64,000 nt of DNA from Halodesulfovibrio sp. MK-HDV (GCF_009914765.1 NZ_WYDS01000014.1:62001-126000), one strand, 5' to 3'; shown: positions 1 to 10,194, numbered from the stretch's first letter. The notes: a model not told the origin generated them from the letters alone. Made by a program: numbers and translations.

Positions 1-295
1 AGACAATCACATCACCGCCAGCTCTTCTAACGGCTTCAACCTCTTCTAAATAGAATTTATCAGCCACCGGATAATATCCGCCCCAAGAGGGTTTTCCTGA
101 TGTGTCACTGACGACAAAGGCAAGTGTTGTATAGTTCTGAGAAGTCTTTTTTTGGTAATCAGAAATAGAGAAGGTAGGCCAGCTGCATACATCAACGTAC
201 GGAGCAAATATTTTGGAAGGAAAAGCCGCCAAAGAAGAGACGACAGATGTTGCAAGCAATGCCACAGAGCAAAGGATTAAGAGTATATTTTTCAT
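1..295 (-). CDS. GH18 chitinase, N-terminal part (cut by window edge)
   Basis: The minus-strand frame starts at an ATG whose first base is 295, behind an AAGGA ribosome binding site, and stays open to the window edge, giving about 98 residues. A hydrophobic signal peptide (roughly residues 1-22) is followed by APYVDVCSWPTF, a PSWGGYYPV segment and AGGDVIV. These are typical of the first beta strands of bacterial family 18 chitinases that hydrolyse chitin outside the cell. The catalytic DxxDxDxE region lies beyond the window, so activity cannot be judged. It lies downstream of, and in the same direction as, the larger chitinase at 403-2937, which suggests a chitin-utilisation locus. The family call rests on motif resemblance only. 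Confidence 0.7.
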   Translation of the reverse strand, partial: MKNILLILCSVALLATSVVSSLAAFPSKIFAPYVDVCSWPTFSISDYQKKTSQNYTTLAFVVSDTSGKPSWGGYYPVADKFYLEEVEAVRRAGGDVIV

Positions 296-402
296 CAGCA
301 TTCCTTTTTCGATAGGGATGAAGGCCAAGATTATAGCCTTCATCCCCTCGATCAAGTCCGACTCAATCGTGGTGTTAACCCGTGAACCGGACTAACACAT
401 TT

Positions 403-2937
403 TTATTTAGAGCAAATGCCCAAATCTTTCCAAGGGCCCCATGCACCACCAGTTCCTGGCTCGTTGCCACGGCTCCACCACTTCGCTTCCCAAATGTGTC
501 CATTATGAGAAGCACGGTTTCCCGCTACATAGGTAGCGCTTGTAGACCATGGAGTGGCTCCGCCGCACTGCGAGTCCTGAGTGATTGTGGCGTTGGTTTG
601 GATGGTAGCAGTTGCACCATCCCCGTCAGTCACCGTAAGACGCACTGCATATTTGCCTGCGGATGTGTAGGTATGGCTTACGGATTTACCTGTAGCTGAT
701 GCTCCGTCGCCAAAGCTCCAAGCGTAGCTGTAGACACCGTTGCCACCAGACGCACTCCCCGACATGGAGACAACTTTGCCAGCTTCACCTGAGTAAGGGC
801 CACTTGAGAATGCACTTACAGGATCAGGTGTAGGCGTAGGAATAGTCTCATCCTTAGTGACAGTGATCACCGTTGTAGCGCTTACTAATCTTCGTTTACC
901 ATCAAACACATTCACAATGGTTGGATAAACACCTTCGGTGGTAAAGGTATGGGTTACAGGATTGCCTGTCCCCATTCCACCAGGACCGAAACTCCAAGAG
1001 TAATAATAAGGCGCAATGCCTCCCTTAACTGTGGTCTCAAGTTGGAGAGATTCTCTTACTTTCACAGAATAAGAAGCAGGCAAGCTCGCTGAAAACTCAA
1101 CAGGCTGTGTATTCTCAGTGACATAAGCAGTTGCACTTGTAGAAGTTTTCAGTCCAGAGTTATCCGCTACGTACACAACTACTGGGTATGTACCCTTCGT
1201 GCCATAGATGTGGCTCACTGGGTTTCCAGTGGCGCTGCTTCCGTCACCGAAAGTCCACGTGCATGTGTAAGGAGCCTTGCCCCCTGCAATAGAAACTGAA
1301 AATGAAGCGCTGGCTCCGGCCTTTGCTGAAACAGTTCTAGCCATGCTGGCTGCAAGTTTAGGGACTGGATTTACGGAAGATTCATTTGCGAAGACTTCAT
1401 TGATCTTGTTCACCAATTCGGACTTTACATTACTGTACTTCACAAGCTTGGGACCATATTTAGTGGCAGTTCCACCAAGTTCCAAGTCTCCGTAAACAGT
1501 CCATACAATGGTTCCGCCAAAACCGTTATCTACAATGTATTTAGATTTTACGGCAACGGATTCAGGGTTTTCAAAGCTTAAGAAGTAGTTGCCATTGGTA
1601 AGGTAAGGAACTTCGGCTTCTGTATCCCAGTGGTAAGTCCAACCACTTCCAGACCCCAATGCTTTTTGTTTAACAAAGAAGTAGTTAGGTGTGCCGTCGT
1701 AAACGTCCTTAGGCCAGTTTGTGTAATCAGCACTCGTGACGATGTTGCCATCAGGTTGGATAAATTCATCACGTTTTACTGTAGGATTGTTTACCTCTGC
1801 ACCATCTTGGCAAATTACACCGCGACCATAGAAAGGAATGCCCATGTTTACTTTTTCACGGGGGATTCTGGCACTAATAATGTAATCGCGAAGGGCGTCC
1901 CAGTTAAATCGGGAAAAGTCAGAGTTGTTGTAATCGTGGACGTTAGAGTTGAATCCTGCTTTATCAGACCAACCACCGTTAAAGTCGTAGGTCATGAAGT
2001 TGAAGAGATCCATAACTTTATCCAGCTCAACCCAGTCAAACCCTTTCAACTTTTCAGAATCAACAGAAAAAGCTGCTGTCAGGAGTTTGTCATTACCGAT
2101 TGCGGCTCGGATTTCGCGCATGAGAGTAAGGAAGTTTGCGTAGTCAGCTTGTTTGCCGGTGAAGTTCATGCCGGTAAATGGCCCTGGGTATTCCCAGTCG
2201 ATATCAACACCGTCAAAGCCCATATCTATAAGCTGCTTAACGCCTTTTATGAAGTTAGCACGCTTGGCAGGACTAGCGGCTACATCAGAGAAGTGACGAC
2301 ACATACTCCAACCACCGATGGAGGCTACAAGCTTTACGCCGTTGGCATGAGCCTCGGCGATAAGACCTTTTGCACCACCAGGCTTAGGTAAAGGAAGAGG
2401 TAAAGGCTGGTTATATACACCCCAGGAAGGGTTAGACCAAGTAGACGAGCCTGCGGATGTTTGAAAACCGAGAGCATTAGCTTGCTTGGCTACAGATTCA
2501 TTTATCCACCAAAGTCCCTGCATTTCGCCATACAGAATGTGGAGGTCAAAACTGCTGTAGACATCTGTATTCAGAAGACCTGCTGGTTCCTGAACTGTGC
2601 CCTCTTTGTAAATGTTTTTATTTCGGAAATCTCCGCTGTGCAAAGAACCGTCTTTGGCCACACCGAAAAAAGCGAAGTTGAGTATTGTGTATTTACTGAA
2701 ATCCACATTCATATGTGTAAGAGCACCCTGCTGAGGAACCCCTGCTTTTTGCTCTTTCCAAGCATCCCAGTTTGTGATGTACCCCACCACATTTTTACGG
2801 TGATCATCGGTATTAGCTGAACCACCAGTATTAACAGCAGCAAAAGCTGTGCTCAAGAAAAGTGAAATAAAGAATGACAGTGTAACAAGCCAGGTAACGG
2901 GATTATGTCTTGTAAGACAACTCAAGAGTTTTTTCAT
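403..2937 (-). CDS. Secreted GH18 chitinase with three PKD domains and a chitin-binding module
   Basis: An 844-residue secreted endochitinase is predicted. The start at 2937 (MKKLLSCL) is preferred over upstream in-frame codons because it follows a GTAGGAG ribosome binding site and opens directly into a signal peptide ending near AFAA. The GH18 barrel occupies about residues 45-540 and contains the catalytic motif DGVDIDWE, with Glu249 as the proton donor. Three PKD repeats follow (about 560-790), each with a WSFG or WTFGDG core. A C-terminal CBM5/12-like domain with paired tryptophans (SHNGHIWEAKWW) should bind chitin. All key residues are present. Chitin breakdown in a probable sulfate reducer suggests feeding on marine particulate chitin or supplying amino sugars to partners. 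Confidence 0.93.
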   Translation of the reverse strand: MKKLLSCLTRHNPVTWLVTLSFFISLFLSTAFAAVNTGGSANTDDHRKNVVGYITNWDAWKEQKAGVPQQGALTHMNVDFSKYTILNFAFFGVAKDGSLHSGDFRNKNIYKEGTVQEPAGLLNTDVYSSFDLHILYGEMQGLWWINESVAKQANALGFQTSAGSSTWSNPSWGVYNQPLPLPLPKPGGAKGLIAEAHANGVKLVASIGGWSMCRHFSDVAASPAKRANFIKGVKQLIDMGFDGVDIDWEYPGPFTGMNFTGKQADYANFLTLMREIRAAIGNDKLLTAAFSVDSEKLKGFDWVELDKVMDLFNFMTYDFNGGWSDKAGFNSNVHDYNNSDFSRFNWDALRDYIISARIPREKVNMGIPFYGRGVICQDGAEVNNPTVKRDEFIQPDGNIVTSADYTNWPKDVYDGTPNYFFVKQKALGSGSGWTYHWDTEAEVPYLTNGNYFLSFENPESVAVKSKYIVDNGFGGTIVWTVYGDLELGGTATKYGPKLVKYSNVKSELVNKINEVFANESSVNPVPKLAASMARTVSAKAGASASFSVSIAGGKAPYTCTWTFGDGSSATGNPVSHIYGTKGTYPVVVYVADNSGLKTSTSATAYVTENTQPVEFSASLPASYSVKVRESLQLETTVKGGIAPYYYSWSFGPGGMGTGNPVTHTFTTEGVYPTIVNVFDGKRRLVSATTVITVTKDETIPTPTPDPVSAFSSGPYSGEAGKVVSMSGSASGGNGVYSYAWSFGDGASATGKSVSHTYTSAGKYAVRLTVTDGDGATATIQTNATITQDSQCGGATPWSTSATYVAGNRASHNGHIWEAKWWSRGNEPGTGGAWGPWKDLGICSK

Positions 2938-4550
2938 GGCATCTCCTACCATTTTGGGATCAAACCCATTGTTACCCCCTAGCCCCCGTGTTCGGTTCAC
3001 ACACAGATGTGTTTTGCTTTAGCAAAGGACAACATCTGTTGAGTACCTCCTTTTGGCAATTTCATACGTTTTGCAGAAGTGATTACAACTTATGTTTTTC
3101 TTTATAAAATGCAGAAAAGAAAAATCCTAAATGCAATCAAACCGCTTTAGCACCTCATCCCTCCTAGACATAAGTTAAGTTGTTCATTGGTAAACATGAA
3201 ATCAAATTGGTTTTCAAAAGTTTTATCATTATTGCCAGCTATAAATACAAACCTTACAGATACTTTGACTTCAAATGCTCAAGCCTTTTCACATCTTTAG
3301 AAAGTGACAAGATTGTTCTTTGTTGCCCTCTAAAATATTTCATCGAATGCTTTTGAAGCTTATAATGTTGTAGTAATTTTTTTTACTTATGTTTTATTAA
3401 GCAAAACAAAAATTTTACTTAGTAAAAGAACAAAAAAGTTACTTTATTTGAAGCAACAAAAGATATTCTGAAAACACATATACATTCATATTTATTTACG
3501 TCAAGTAACCAAGTACTTTTTTTGCTTATTTTTTGATTTAATACATTTTTTATAAAAATTTACTCATAACATTAATTTAATTTATAATCTTTTTTTGTTT
3601 TATTTAGCGCATGAAAATCAATTTATGCATTTAAAAAATGAATAAGTGTCAAAACTTTGTTTAATAAATTCTTTTTTGTGTTTTTTTTTACAATCTTAAA
3701 AGTTGTTTCTTTCGTATATATATTTAAGTTTTATTTCATGTTGCCTTCAATACATAATTTCAAATTCAAATTACATTCTATTTAGTTTAAACACATGTAA
3801 TAAATAATAAAATTAATTCAAAATACAATTCTCTACACTACACCACAACAGTACTTTTATTCTAAATAAATACTGCACGTCGATGCATTAGAGTGAACAG
3901 TTCTAAGAAAAGTATATTACAACAAATAAGCAGCGTACCTACTGCTGAAATGAACAAAAAAGCTCTCGCACAAGGGTGCAGGAACTTATTTTTAAGACTT
4001 ATAAAGACAAACATCATAGCCAACACGATAGTGATAAGAATCACAGAAAGTTGGGAGAAAGATTTGAAGCTGTAATCTGGTTAAGGTTTGTTCTTAGACA
4101 GGGAAAAGCATCCCAAAAAAACTACGATATTTGCAATCGAACAGATATTTCCACTTGATGACAATGAGAAGCTAATCCCCCTAATCTTCACTTTTAATTT
4201 TATAGGCGTAACAGCTTATTATTTATATTTTTTTACCATTGCCCATTACGCGTTATAAAAAATGAATCCACTCACCCTCTTGATCATGAGCAAATATCAT
4301 ACTAAAAAAATTAGATATCTTGAGACAGGAGGCATTAGGACTGAAGTAAAAGATACGAATACATCTTATTAAAACCAAAACAGTGCGTTATAATATGACT
4401 GCATTGTCCATTGTTGTTTCTCAGTATTCATTGGCACAAACTACCTTGGCTCACCGCCATTCTTAGCATAACGGCATGCTAAGTGTGCATTACGCTGAAT
4501 GCTGCTTCCCGTAATAAACAGTTCGTTATTTCAAAAAGAAAGGAAGAATT
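2938..4550. other. AT-rich gene-poor intergenic region
   Basis: This is about 1.6 kb without a convincing gene. It is visibly AT-rich with long T and A runs between 3350 and 3850. On the minus strand around 3862-4168 a frame interrupted by one TAA encodes hydrophobic segments that could be a decayed membrane protein. An 8-bp perfect inverted repeat (CTTAGCAT, 6-base loop, ATGCTAAG) lies at 4462-4483, about 70 bases before proX, and could be an operator. Promoters for the chitinase and for proX should lie at the two ends, but I could not fix them. Confidence 0.5.
4462..4483. promoter_or_regulatory. Inverted repeat upstream of proX
   Basis: CTTAGCAT and ATGCTAAG form a perfect 8-bp inverted repeat with a six-base loop, ending 67 bases before the proX start codon. 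The position suits a regulator binding site. No family is assigned, and a chance repeat in AT-rich DNA is possible. Confidence 0.3.
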
Positions 4551-5558
4551 ATGTTCGTAAGAACCATTCTTAGTTGTTGCCTTTTAGTACTTCTCTCCAT
4601 TCCTGCTAATGCTTACAACCAACTGCCAGGTGAAGGGGTAACGATTAAGCCAGCACGTGCCACATGGGTTAGCGGATACTTCCATGAAACCATTATTCGA
4701 AAAGGACTTGAAGAACTGGGTTATTCTGTAAAGAAGCCAAAAGACCTTTCTCCAGCTATTTTCTACAAAGTTGTTTCATTGGGAGATATCGACTATTGGC
4801 CTAACACATGGTTGCCAAACCAGAACCACCTGCTTAGCGACAGTGTGAAGGAAAGAGCTTCCCAGGTTGGTTATGTTCTCAAAGATGAAGGCTTACAAGG
4901 CTACTTAGTCAGCAAAGAATACGCTGATAAGTTTGACATTAAATCACTGGACGACTTTAAACGCCCGGAAGTAATTAAAGCCTTTGACCGTGATAATGAC
5001 GGCAAGGCAGATCTTACCGGCTGTCCTTCCGGCTGGGCTTGTGCAAAGATTATCGATCGCCACTTAAAAGAAAACGGACTGAAAAAATACGTTCGACATA
5101 TTCAGGCCTCATACGAAGCAGCCATGGCTTCAAACCTTGGCGCTTACAAAAGTGGTGAGCCAATTTTCTACTACGCATGGACTCCAAGCTGGACTGTCTT
5201 CAAATTAAAACCCGGCAAAGATGTTGTATGGATCAACGTTCCAGAGAAATACAACACACCGAGTGAGAAACCTCTGGAAAACGTAGTAGGTGCAGTCTCT
5301 TCTCCTATTAATATGGGATTTGAAGTTGCAAGCATTCGAGTTACAGCGAACAACAAGTTTCTTGAAAAGAACCCTGCTGCAAAGAAATTCTTCACACTAT
5401 TCCGCATGAGTGTTGGCGACATGAACGCGCAACAGGTTAAAGTTCAGGAAGGCAAGAAGTCTCAAAAAGACATCAACGCTCAGGCTGATGAATGGATTGC
5501 AGCGAACAAAGAACTCTGGAATAGCTGGCTTGATCAGGCTCGACAGGCTGCAAACTAA
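4551..5558 (+). CDS. proX: Glycine betaine/proline ABC transporter substrate-binding protein, orphan
   Basis: A 335-residue periplasmic protein with a signal peptide (cleavage after about residue 21, NAYNQ). The start follows an AAAGGAAGAATT ribosome binding site. The mature part matches ProX/OpuAC type II binding proteins: an early ATWVSGYFHE segment, DIDYWPNTWLPNQ and GCPSGWACAKI. Aromatic residues of this kind form the cage that binds quaternary ammonium groups in the family. It should deliver glycine betaine, proline or a related osmolyte to an ABC importer. No ATPase or permease gene flanks it, so it presumably serves a transporter encoded elsewhere. It ends in a strong terminator at 5617-5655, making it monocistronic. 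It fits with the ablAB osmolyte genes nearby as part of salt adaptation. Confidence 0.9.
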   Translation: MFVRTILSCCLLVLLSIPANAYNQLPGEGVTIKPARATWVSGYFHETIIRKGLEELGYSVKKPKDLSPAIFYKVVSLGDIDYWPNTWLPNQNHLLSDSVKERASQVGYVLKDEGLQGYLVSKEYADKFDIKSLDDFKRPEVIKAFDRDNDGKADLTGCPSGWACAKIIDRHLKENGLKKYVRHIQASYEAAMASNLGAYKSGEPIFYYAWTPSWTVFKLKPGKDVVWINVPEKYNTPSEKPLENVVGAVSSPINMGFEVASIRVTANNKFLEKNPAAKKFFTLFRMSVGDMNAQQVKVQEGKKSQKDINAQADEWIAANKELWNSWLDQARQAAN

Positions 5559-5616
5559 TACCATAACCTTCATGGTAACTCTGAAGTCTCTCTCCTACTA
5601 AACGGCAGAAAAGACA

Positions 5617-5655
5617 GAACGCTCTTACATAAAAATGTAAGAGCGTTCTTTTTTT
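5617..5655 (+). terminator. Rho-independent terminator of proX
   Basis: A perfect 14-bp stem (GAACGCTCTTACAT, loop AAAA, ATGTAAGAGCGTTC) is followed by seven T residues, 58 bases after the proX stop. The stem core CTCTTACA recurs in hairpins at 6718-6751 and 7892-7922. Confidence 0.95.
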
Positions 5656-6154
5656 AATATTTTTTGCCAGCTTGAATGACAGCCCAATTAACATTCCGAA
5701 ACATACACTTCGAGTTTTGTATCTGCTAAAAACAATATGTGTCACTGCTTGCCATATATTGTTCTCAAGTCTTTGAGTGCCAAAGAAAGAAAGCCTATTT
5801 CCTAAATTTCTCAGTATCCTGAATTCTGTATCAGGCAGCATCTGGAACTCAATATTCCATAAACAATTGCTAACAGGATCCCTCTCGCAAAAGATTTTGT
5901 TCTTGTGGCAAAATAATCACTTGTTGTTAAATTGAATGCGCTGACTAGTTGTAAAACAATTCTGTCCTTGCAGCTGGTCAAAATAATTAGAATATCTTTT
6001 CCCCTCATGATTTCTTTCCAGGCCGTAAGCATCATAAGCGTAAGAGGACAGGCGCTATCCGCCTTGCAGCTTTTGGGTGTGGTGTTACTATTGGCGGAAT
6101 TGTTTTAACGGCTATTTCGTAGTTAATGGGACATATTCCAAGGAGGAACTAACA
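5656..6154. other. Intergenic region without a clear gene
   Basis: About 500 bases between the proX terminator and the next gene. A plus-strand frame ending at the TAG at 6120-6122 encodes a basic stretch followed by a hydrophobic glycine-rich tail (TGAIRLAAFGCGVTIGG). It has no start codon and could be the remnant of a small membrane protein. Nothing else could be recognised. Confidence 0.4.
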
Positions 6155-6472
6155 ATGCCTATGTATCTCTGTCATTACACTTGCAATCCTGCCGCTTGGC
6201 CCGTCGATCGTAAGAAAGAAATAGAGGTCTGGACCTCAATGGTTAAAGATGCCGACATGCTGGCTGAAGGTGAAGGGCCGGTTAAATTTAATGGCTGGAT
6301 CACCAATACAGAAGGGTATGCTTTGGTTGAAGCAAAATCCAAGAAGGAAGTCATTCTATTATGTGCGAGATTCTGGCCATATTTCCATAACGACATCAGA
6401 GAAATAATTCCAGCGCACGAAGCTGGAGAGGCAATTCTGACAGGCGCCACTCAAGGTTGGGAAAATCGTTAA
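6155..6472 (+). CDS. Small conserved-looking cytoplasmic protein, unknown function
   Basis: A 105-residue protein. The ATG at 6155 is chosen over the longer frame because it is preceded by CCAAGGAGGAACTAACA, a near-ideal ribosome binding site. There is no signal peptide or membrane segment. The composition is soluble with many aromatic residues (MPMYLCHYTCNPAAWPVDRK, FNGWITNTEGYALVEAKSK). The size and the alternating strand/helix pattern resemble small ferredoxin-like-fold domains such as DUF3303, but I cannot assign a family with confidence. It stands alone, with no close neighbour on the same strand, so context gives no functional clue. Codon use and the strong ribosome binding site argue for a real gene. 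Confidence 0.7.
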   Translation: MPMYLCHYTCNPAAWPVDRKKEIEVWTSMVKDADMLAEGEGPVKFNGWITNTEGYALVEAKSKKEVILLCARFWPYFHNDIREIIPAHEAGEAILTGATQGWENR

Positions 6473-7056
6473 AAAGATGACGCCTCGTGCGTGAGGTAAT
6501 GAACATTGTGTGTACCATTGTTCAGTGCGTACTTCACACTCTTATCTACTCTTTCAAATGAAATGCACGCAGTCGATATGCTATATAATTTGTTCCACAA
6601 TAGATTGAATCCGTTATGAAGAGGGAACCTAGAAAGCTACCCTAGTTATAAATCGAATCGGTACAGAAAAAATTTGAAATTCTTCCGTCATCAGATAGGT
6701 GTTACCTTACAATAAGCAGAAGGCTCTTACATTTTCATGTAAGAGCCTTCTTGCTGACCTCCGCCTATCCCCCTTCTCTACCACTGTCGTCTTAAAATTA
6801 GTCCGATTTCTAAGTGTTGCAGCTGGAAATATGTAGTTTGCACAATTGCGTAAGGCTACAACCTAAATCACACTTTACCAAGAAATGCTGAATGGGCTTC
6901 TTCTAGTGCCCTTGGAATTTCATCAGTACGTCTTTCATGTGCATCATTCGCGCAAAATAGAGACCGCTATGTTTGAGGAAAAAGACGCAAGGAGCAATTA
7001 CATAGCGGGGCTTCGTACGAAATTGGTAACAGAGCAACAAAAGACGTTTCTCAATG
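6473..7056. other. Intergenic region with one hairpin
   Basis: About 580 bases between two small convergent genes. It holds the strong inverted repeat at 6718-6751 and no supported coding frame. Confidence 0.5.
6718..6751. terminator. Bidirectional terminator-like hairpin
   Basis: A perfect 15-bp inverted repeat (AGAAGGCTCTTACAT, loop TTTC, then its complement) lies between convergent genes. Neither side has a long T tract, so it is a weaker terminator than the related hairpin at 5617. It shares the CTCTTACA core. Confidence 0.6.
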
Positions 7057-7611
7057 TTAGTTGTTGTTTTCGACGTGGTAACGTGCACTGGACATCGGTA
7101 CTGTTGGGTATTTCGCCACATCATTAGGAGTAAAAACAATCACACGGGCTATGCTTGTTCGACTGGCAAGGCGATCATACATTTCAACAAGGTAGTCAGA
7201 GCATTCAGACAAGCCTTTCTCTTTGATGAATTTGCTATATTTTTCAAATTGTTGCGTCGTATCTAAAGCATTCATGCTGTAAGTGTTTTTACACCAATCT
7301 TTATCCCACTTAGCCACTTTCTCCCCACCAAGTTGCTTGAAGTAATTATTTCCTGCTGGGGATGACATACGTTGAACAAAAAGAATCGTTTCGCCATCGG
7401 TATATATTTTTGAATGCATGGTCCCACGCGGAAATTGGCCGCTCACTTCCGTATTCAGAGGGATATTTACTGAGAGTTGACCTATTTTTTGAAAATCAGA
7501 TGGAATAGTAAGCGCATACGCGCCACTGCCTATTTTACTACCTGAACTATCAGTATCAGTTTGAGGTGATCGTTCAAAAAAAGAGACAATTAATCTTTTA
7601 ATTACATTCAT
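7057..7611 (-). CDS. Hypothetical protein, 184 residues
   Basis: Unrecognised. The start at 7611 (MNVIKRLIVSFFERS) is the most likely because TTAGG precedes it at suitable spacing; MSKKLG at 7635 and an earlier codon at 7680 are alternatives. A short hydrophobic patch near the N terminus is followed by a polar linker (SPQTDTDSSGSK) and a soluble domain containing YALTIPSDF, ILFVQRMSSPAGNNYFK and two cysteines (Cys in KDWCKN and GLSECSDY). The layout suggests a protein anchored or secreted through its N terminus. No homologous family comes to mind, and neighbours do not form an operon with it. The frame is long with sensible composition, so I believe it is expressed, but no role can be given. 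Confidence 0.6.
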   Translation of the reverse strand: MNVIKRLIVSFFERSPQTDTDSSGSKIGSGAYALTIPSDFQKIGQLSVNIPLNTEVSGQFPRGTMHSKIYTDGETILFVQRMSSPAGNNYFKQLGGEKVAKWDKDWCKNTYSMNALDTTQQFEKYSKFIKEKGLSECSDYLVEMYDRLASRTSIARVIVFTPNDVAKYPTVPMSSARYHVENNN

Positions 7612-8051
7612 ATAACAACCTAACTTTTTTGACATATTGCGAAATCGTTCGGGATATTTCAATTTTGGACGGTGAAGCAAATCTGTATAGCGATTAAGTG
7701 CCCTGTTACCAATGAAATGTTCTTATAAACTTTCTTGTTGAAAGCAATCTGCAATTTATTAAACACACGTAGTCTGCGTCAGTTTTGTTGTCACGTGCAA
7801 TCAGTGATCTTGTTTCAATCTTGTAATACATAGTGAAGCCATTATGTTGAATCAAGCTGAAGATGGAAAGGAGTGCTTAAAGGCGTTGAACAAAAAAAGC
7901 TCTTACACTTTCGTGCAAGAGCATTCTCTATGGAGCCTTTCCTTTTGCCAGATCGATAGCCTGAGTATGCAGTCTTGTATCCATTATGGTTAGATCATAA
8001 ACAGGTGACACGAAACGGGGTGAGGTCGGGAACCATAAACAATATCTGATG
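7612..8051. other. Intergenic region holding the ablB terminator
   Basis: About 440 bases. The right part contains the ablAB terminator (7892-7922, minus). The left part must hold the promoter of the 7057-7611 gene, but no clear -35/-10 pair was identified. Confidence 0.5.
7892..7922 (-). terminator. Rho-independent terminator of the ablAB operon
   Basis: Read on the minus strand, GCTCTTGCAC, loop GAAA and GTGTAAGAGC form a 10-bp stem with one G-U type mismatch, followed by seven T residues. It lies 130 bases beyond the ablB stop and has the CTCTTACA core also seen at 5617 and 6718. Confidence 0.88.
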
Positions 8052-8891
8052 TCATAACGCCATCAGCTTTTTACTCCATACATTCATACTTTCGATCCCG
8101 TTTGCAATGCATGTGTTATTCGGTAGTCGTCCGCAATAAGTATATCCTGCACGAGCGAATGTTATATTCATTCCGGGTGATATGGCTCTGGCAATAGTGT
8201 AGGCAGTAATTATCCCCATAGTACGCATAGCAGACTCCATCTCAGCAAGTAACGCTGAAGCAAGCCCTGTGCTCCTATGTTCAGGAAGTGTGGCAAAATC
8301 GGTCATCTCGACGTTCTTAACGCCAGAGTCTACTTCCGCAGAAGCCAAAGCCACTAGTTGTCCTTCAAAACGCGCTCCCCAATAATGTGTTCCTTCATTC
8401 ATGGTTTGCTCTACAAAAGCAGCATCATGCACAGGAAATGGGTATTTTTTAAAGACTTGCTGAAAAAGATCTACTATTTCTGGAACATCTTTCTTTTGCA
8501 AAGGGGTTATCGCATACCCTGCAGGCAGTTCTTTACAACTTTCATTTGCCTTTTTTTGCGCAAGAATACGTACACTTTCAAACGTAGAGCCTAAGGGTTC
8601 ATCCCGTCTTTCAGGCATTAAGTATTTTGCAACAAAAACGCCATCCCCGCGATGTGCATACATGTTTGGAACACGCACTTCTTCCTCAAAGCTTTGCGCT
8701 TTGAACGCATCAAGCATCACTTCGGGAACCTTTGCGATGACCTTTGAGTATCCTTCAGCTAATGCAATATCTGACAGGCTACGTGCAGCAACATCTGGAG
8801 AACTTCCCAACTTGAGCAAGTAAACTCTGTTGCTACTGCGCCCATGCTGAATAGTATTTCCCATTATCAACACCACACGATCCGGCTGCAT
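8052..8891 (-). CDS. ablB: Beta-lysine N-acetyltransferase
   Basis: A 279-residue GNAT-family enzyme that acetylates beta-lysine to N-epsilon-acetyl-beta-lysine, a compatible solute. The ATG at 8891 is preferred because AGGAG lies at good spacing; an in-frame start at 8915 is possible. The C-terminal half (about residues 125-270) is the GNAT domain, with [20 protein letters not shown] matching the acetyl-CoA pyrophosphate-binding motif A. The N-terminal half ([20 protein letters not shown]) is typical of AblB. The gene starts inside the 3' end of ablA, a translationally coupled overlap of about 60 bases. The pairing with ablA makes the function firm. A terminator follows. Confidence 0.93.
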   Translation of the reverse strand: MQPDRVVLIMGNTIQHGRSSNRVYLLKLGSSPDVAARSLSDIALAEGYSKVIAKVPEVMLDAFKAQSFEEEVRVPNMYAHRGDGVFVAKYLMPERRDEPLGSTFESVRILAQKKANESCKELPAGYAITPLQKKDVPEIVDLFQQVFKKYPFPVHDAAFVEQTMNEGTHYWGARFEGQLVALASAEVDSGVKNVEMTDFATLPEHRSTGLASALLAEMESAMRTMGIITAYTIARAISPGMNITFARAGYTYCGRLPNNTCIANGIESMNVWSKKLMAL

Positions 8892-10194
8892 CATCTCTCC
8901 TGTCCATACGTTCATTTTCTTTCGGTGTGAGACTCAAAGTTTCATCCCAATCACATAAAAGCTTTTCAATACCGATTGCCTTTTCACAGCCGTCGTCCTC
9001 TTTTAGAGTGAGAGTGCACTTTTCGCACTTTCTGTCACAATAGTGAGAATCGTAACTTTCGGGCTCATTATAGGTGGTAATTACACCCTCATAGTTTCTG
9101 AGTACAACCTTATGTGTTCCCCACGAGACAATGTAGTTTGGCATTACAGGAATTTTCCCGCCACCACCCGGGGCATCAATGACATATGTGGGGACAGAGA
9201 AGCCAGAGGTGTGACCTCGCAAGCTTTCAATAATCTCAATGCCTTTGCTCACAGGAGTACGGAAGTGAGTAAGGCCTTCTGACAAATCACATTGATACAA
9301 GTAATATGGACGCACTCTGTTTTTAACCAATTTTTGATTCAAGGTACGAATCAATCGCTGGCAATCGTTGACGCCCGCCAACAAGACACTCTGGTTGCCC
9401 ATTGGAATCCCAGCATTGGCCAACATTTCAAGCGCCTTTCGTGAAGAAGCGGTCATCTCTCTTGGATGGTTAAAATGCGTATTCATCCAAAGTGGGTGGT
9501 GTTTTTTTAACATCTCAACAAGGTCAGTTGTTATTCGCTGGGGAAGCACAACCGGCATTCGCGTCCCTATACGAACAACTTCAACGTGGTCAATGGAGCC
9601 AAGTTCTCCCAAAATCCAATCAAGTCTGTCATCCGAAAGCATTAGCGGGTCACCGCCGGAAATTAATACATCTCGCACCCGTGGATTGTTACGAATGTAA
9701 TCAAGCCCCTTTTCCATCTGCTTACGATCGGGAATAAAGTCCATATCGCCAACTTTGCGCTTGCGAGTGCAGTGTCGGCAATACATTGAACAAATATTAC
9801 TTACGTGAAAGAGCACCCGATCAGGATATCTGTGTGTAATACCCGGCACTGGACTATCTTTCTCTTCATGCAAAGGGTCAGCCATGTCATGCTCTAAGAC
9901 GTCCATTTCACGCACAGAGGGAAAGCACTGTCTAAAAACAGGGTCATTCTCATAATCATCCACTTCAATAAGGGATAAATAATAAGGAGTAATTGAAATT
10001 GGAAACTGCTCTGCTGTAGCCTCGTAAGCCATCCGCTGATCATCAGTAAAAGTTATCCCGAGCAATCTTTCAAATGTTTTAACATCACGAATACTATGGC
10101 GAATATGCCATTTCCAATCATGCCATCGCGATGAGGGGCCTTTTTCGTCAAGTCCCTGAACAAAAGCTTTTTGTCGGGCATTAAGGGGGGTCAT
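8833..10194 (-). CDS. ablA: L-lysine 2,3-aminomutase (osmolyte pathway)
   Basis: A 453-residue radical SAM, PLP-dependent enzyme that converts L-lysine to L-beta-lysine. The radical SAM cluster motif CxxxCxxC is visible as CSMYCRHC, followed by TRKRKVGD. The stretch [15 protein letters not shown] matches the PLP-lysine region of KamA-type enzymes. A cysteine-rich C terminus (CDRKCEKC) is also present, as in the family. The start at 10194 follows AAGGATTGTAT; a TTG two codons upstream is possible. It forms the first enzymatic step of N-epsilon-acetyl-beta-lysine synthesis with ablB and is cotranscribed with a small membrane-protein gene just upstream. The osmolyte role, rather than lysine degradation, is inferred from the ablB partner. 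Confidence 0.95.
   Translation of the reverse strand: MTPLNARQKAFVQGLDEKGPSSRWHDWKWHIRHSIRDVKTFERLLGITFTDDQRMAYEATAEQFPISITPYYLSLIEVDDYENDPVFRQCFPSVREMDVLEHDMADPLHEEKDSPVPGITHRYPDRVLFHVSNICSMYCRHCTRKRKVGDMDFIPDRKQMEKGLDYIRNNPRVRDVLISGGDPLMLSDDRLDWILGELGSIDHVEVVRIGTRMPVVLPQRITTDLVEMLKKHHPLWMNTHFNHPREMTASSRKALEMLANAGIPMGNQSVLLAGVNDCQRLIRTLNQKLVKNRVRPYYLYQCDLSEGLTHFRTPVSKGIEIIESLRGHTSGFSVPTYVIDAPGGGGKIPVMPNYIVSWGTHKVVLRNYEGVITTYNEPESYDSHYCDRKCEKCTLTLKEDDGCEKAIGIEKLLCDWDETLSLTPKENERMDRRDDAAGSCGVDNGKYYSAWAQ

Noticed and set aside
1630-2391. A 253-residue open frame on the plus strand within the chitinase gene
   Set aside because: It is antisense to the conserved GH18 catalytic region, has no ribosome binding site, and its translation resembles no protein; it is a shadow of the chitinase frame.
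5990-6122. Short plus-strand frame with a basic stretch and a glycine-rich hydrophobic tail before the small gene at 6155
   Set aside because: No start codon in frame and an upstream stop; possibly a gene remnant but too short to support.
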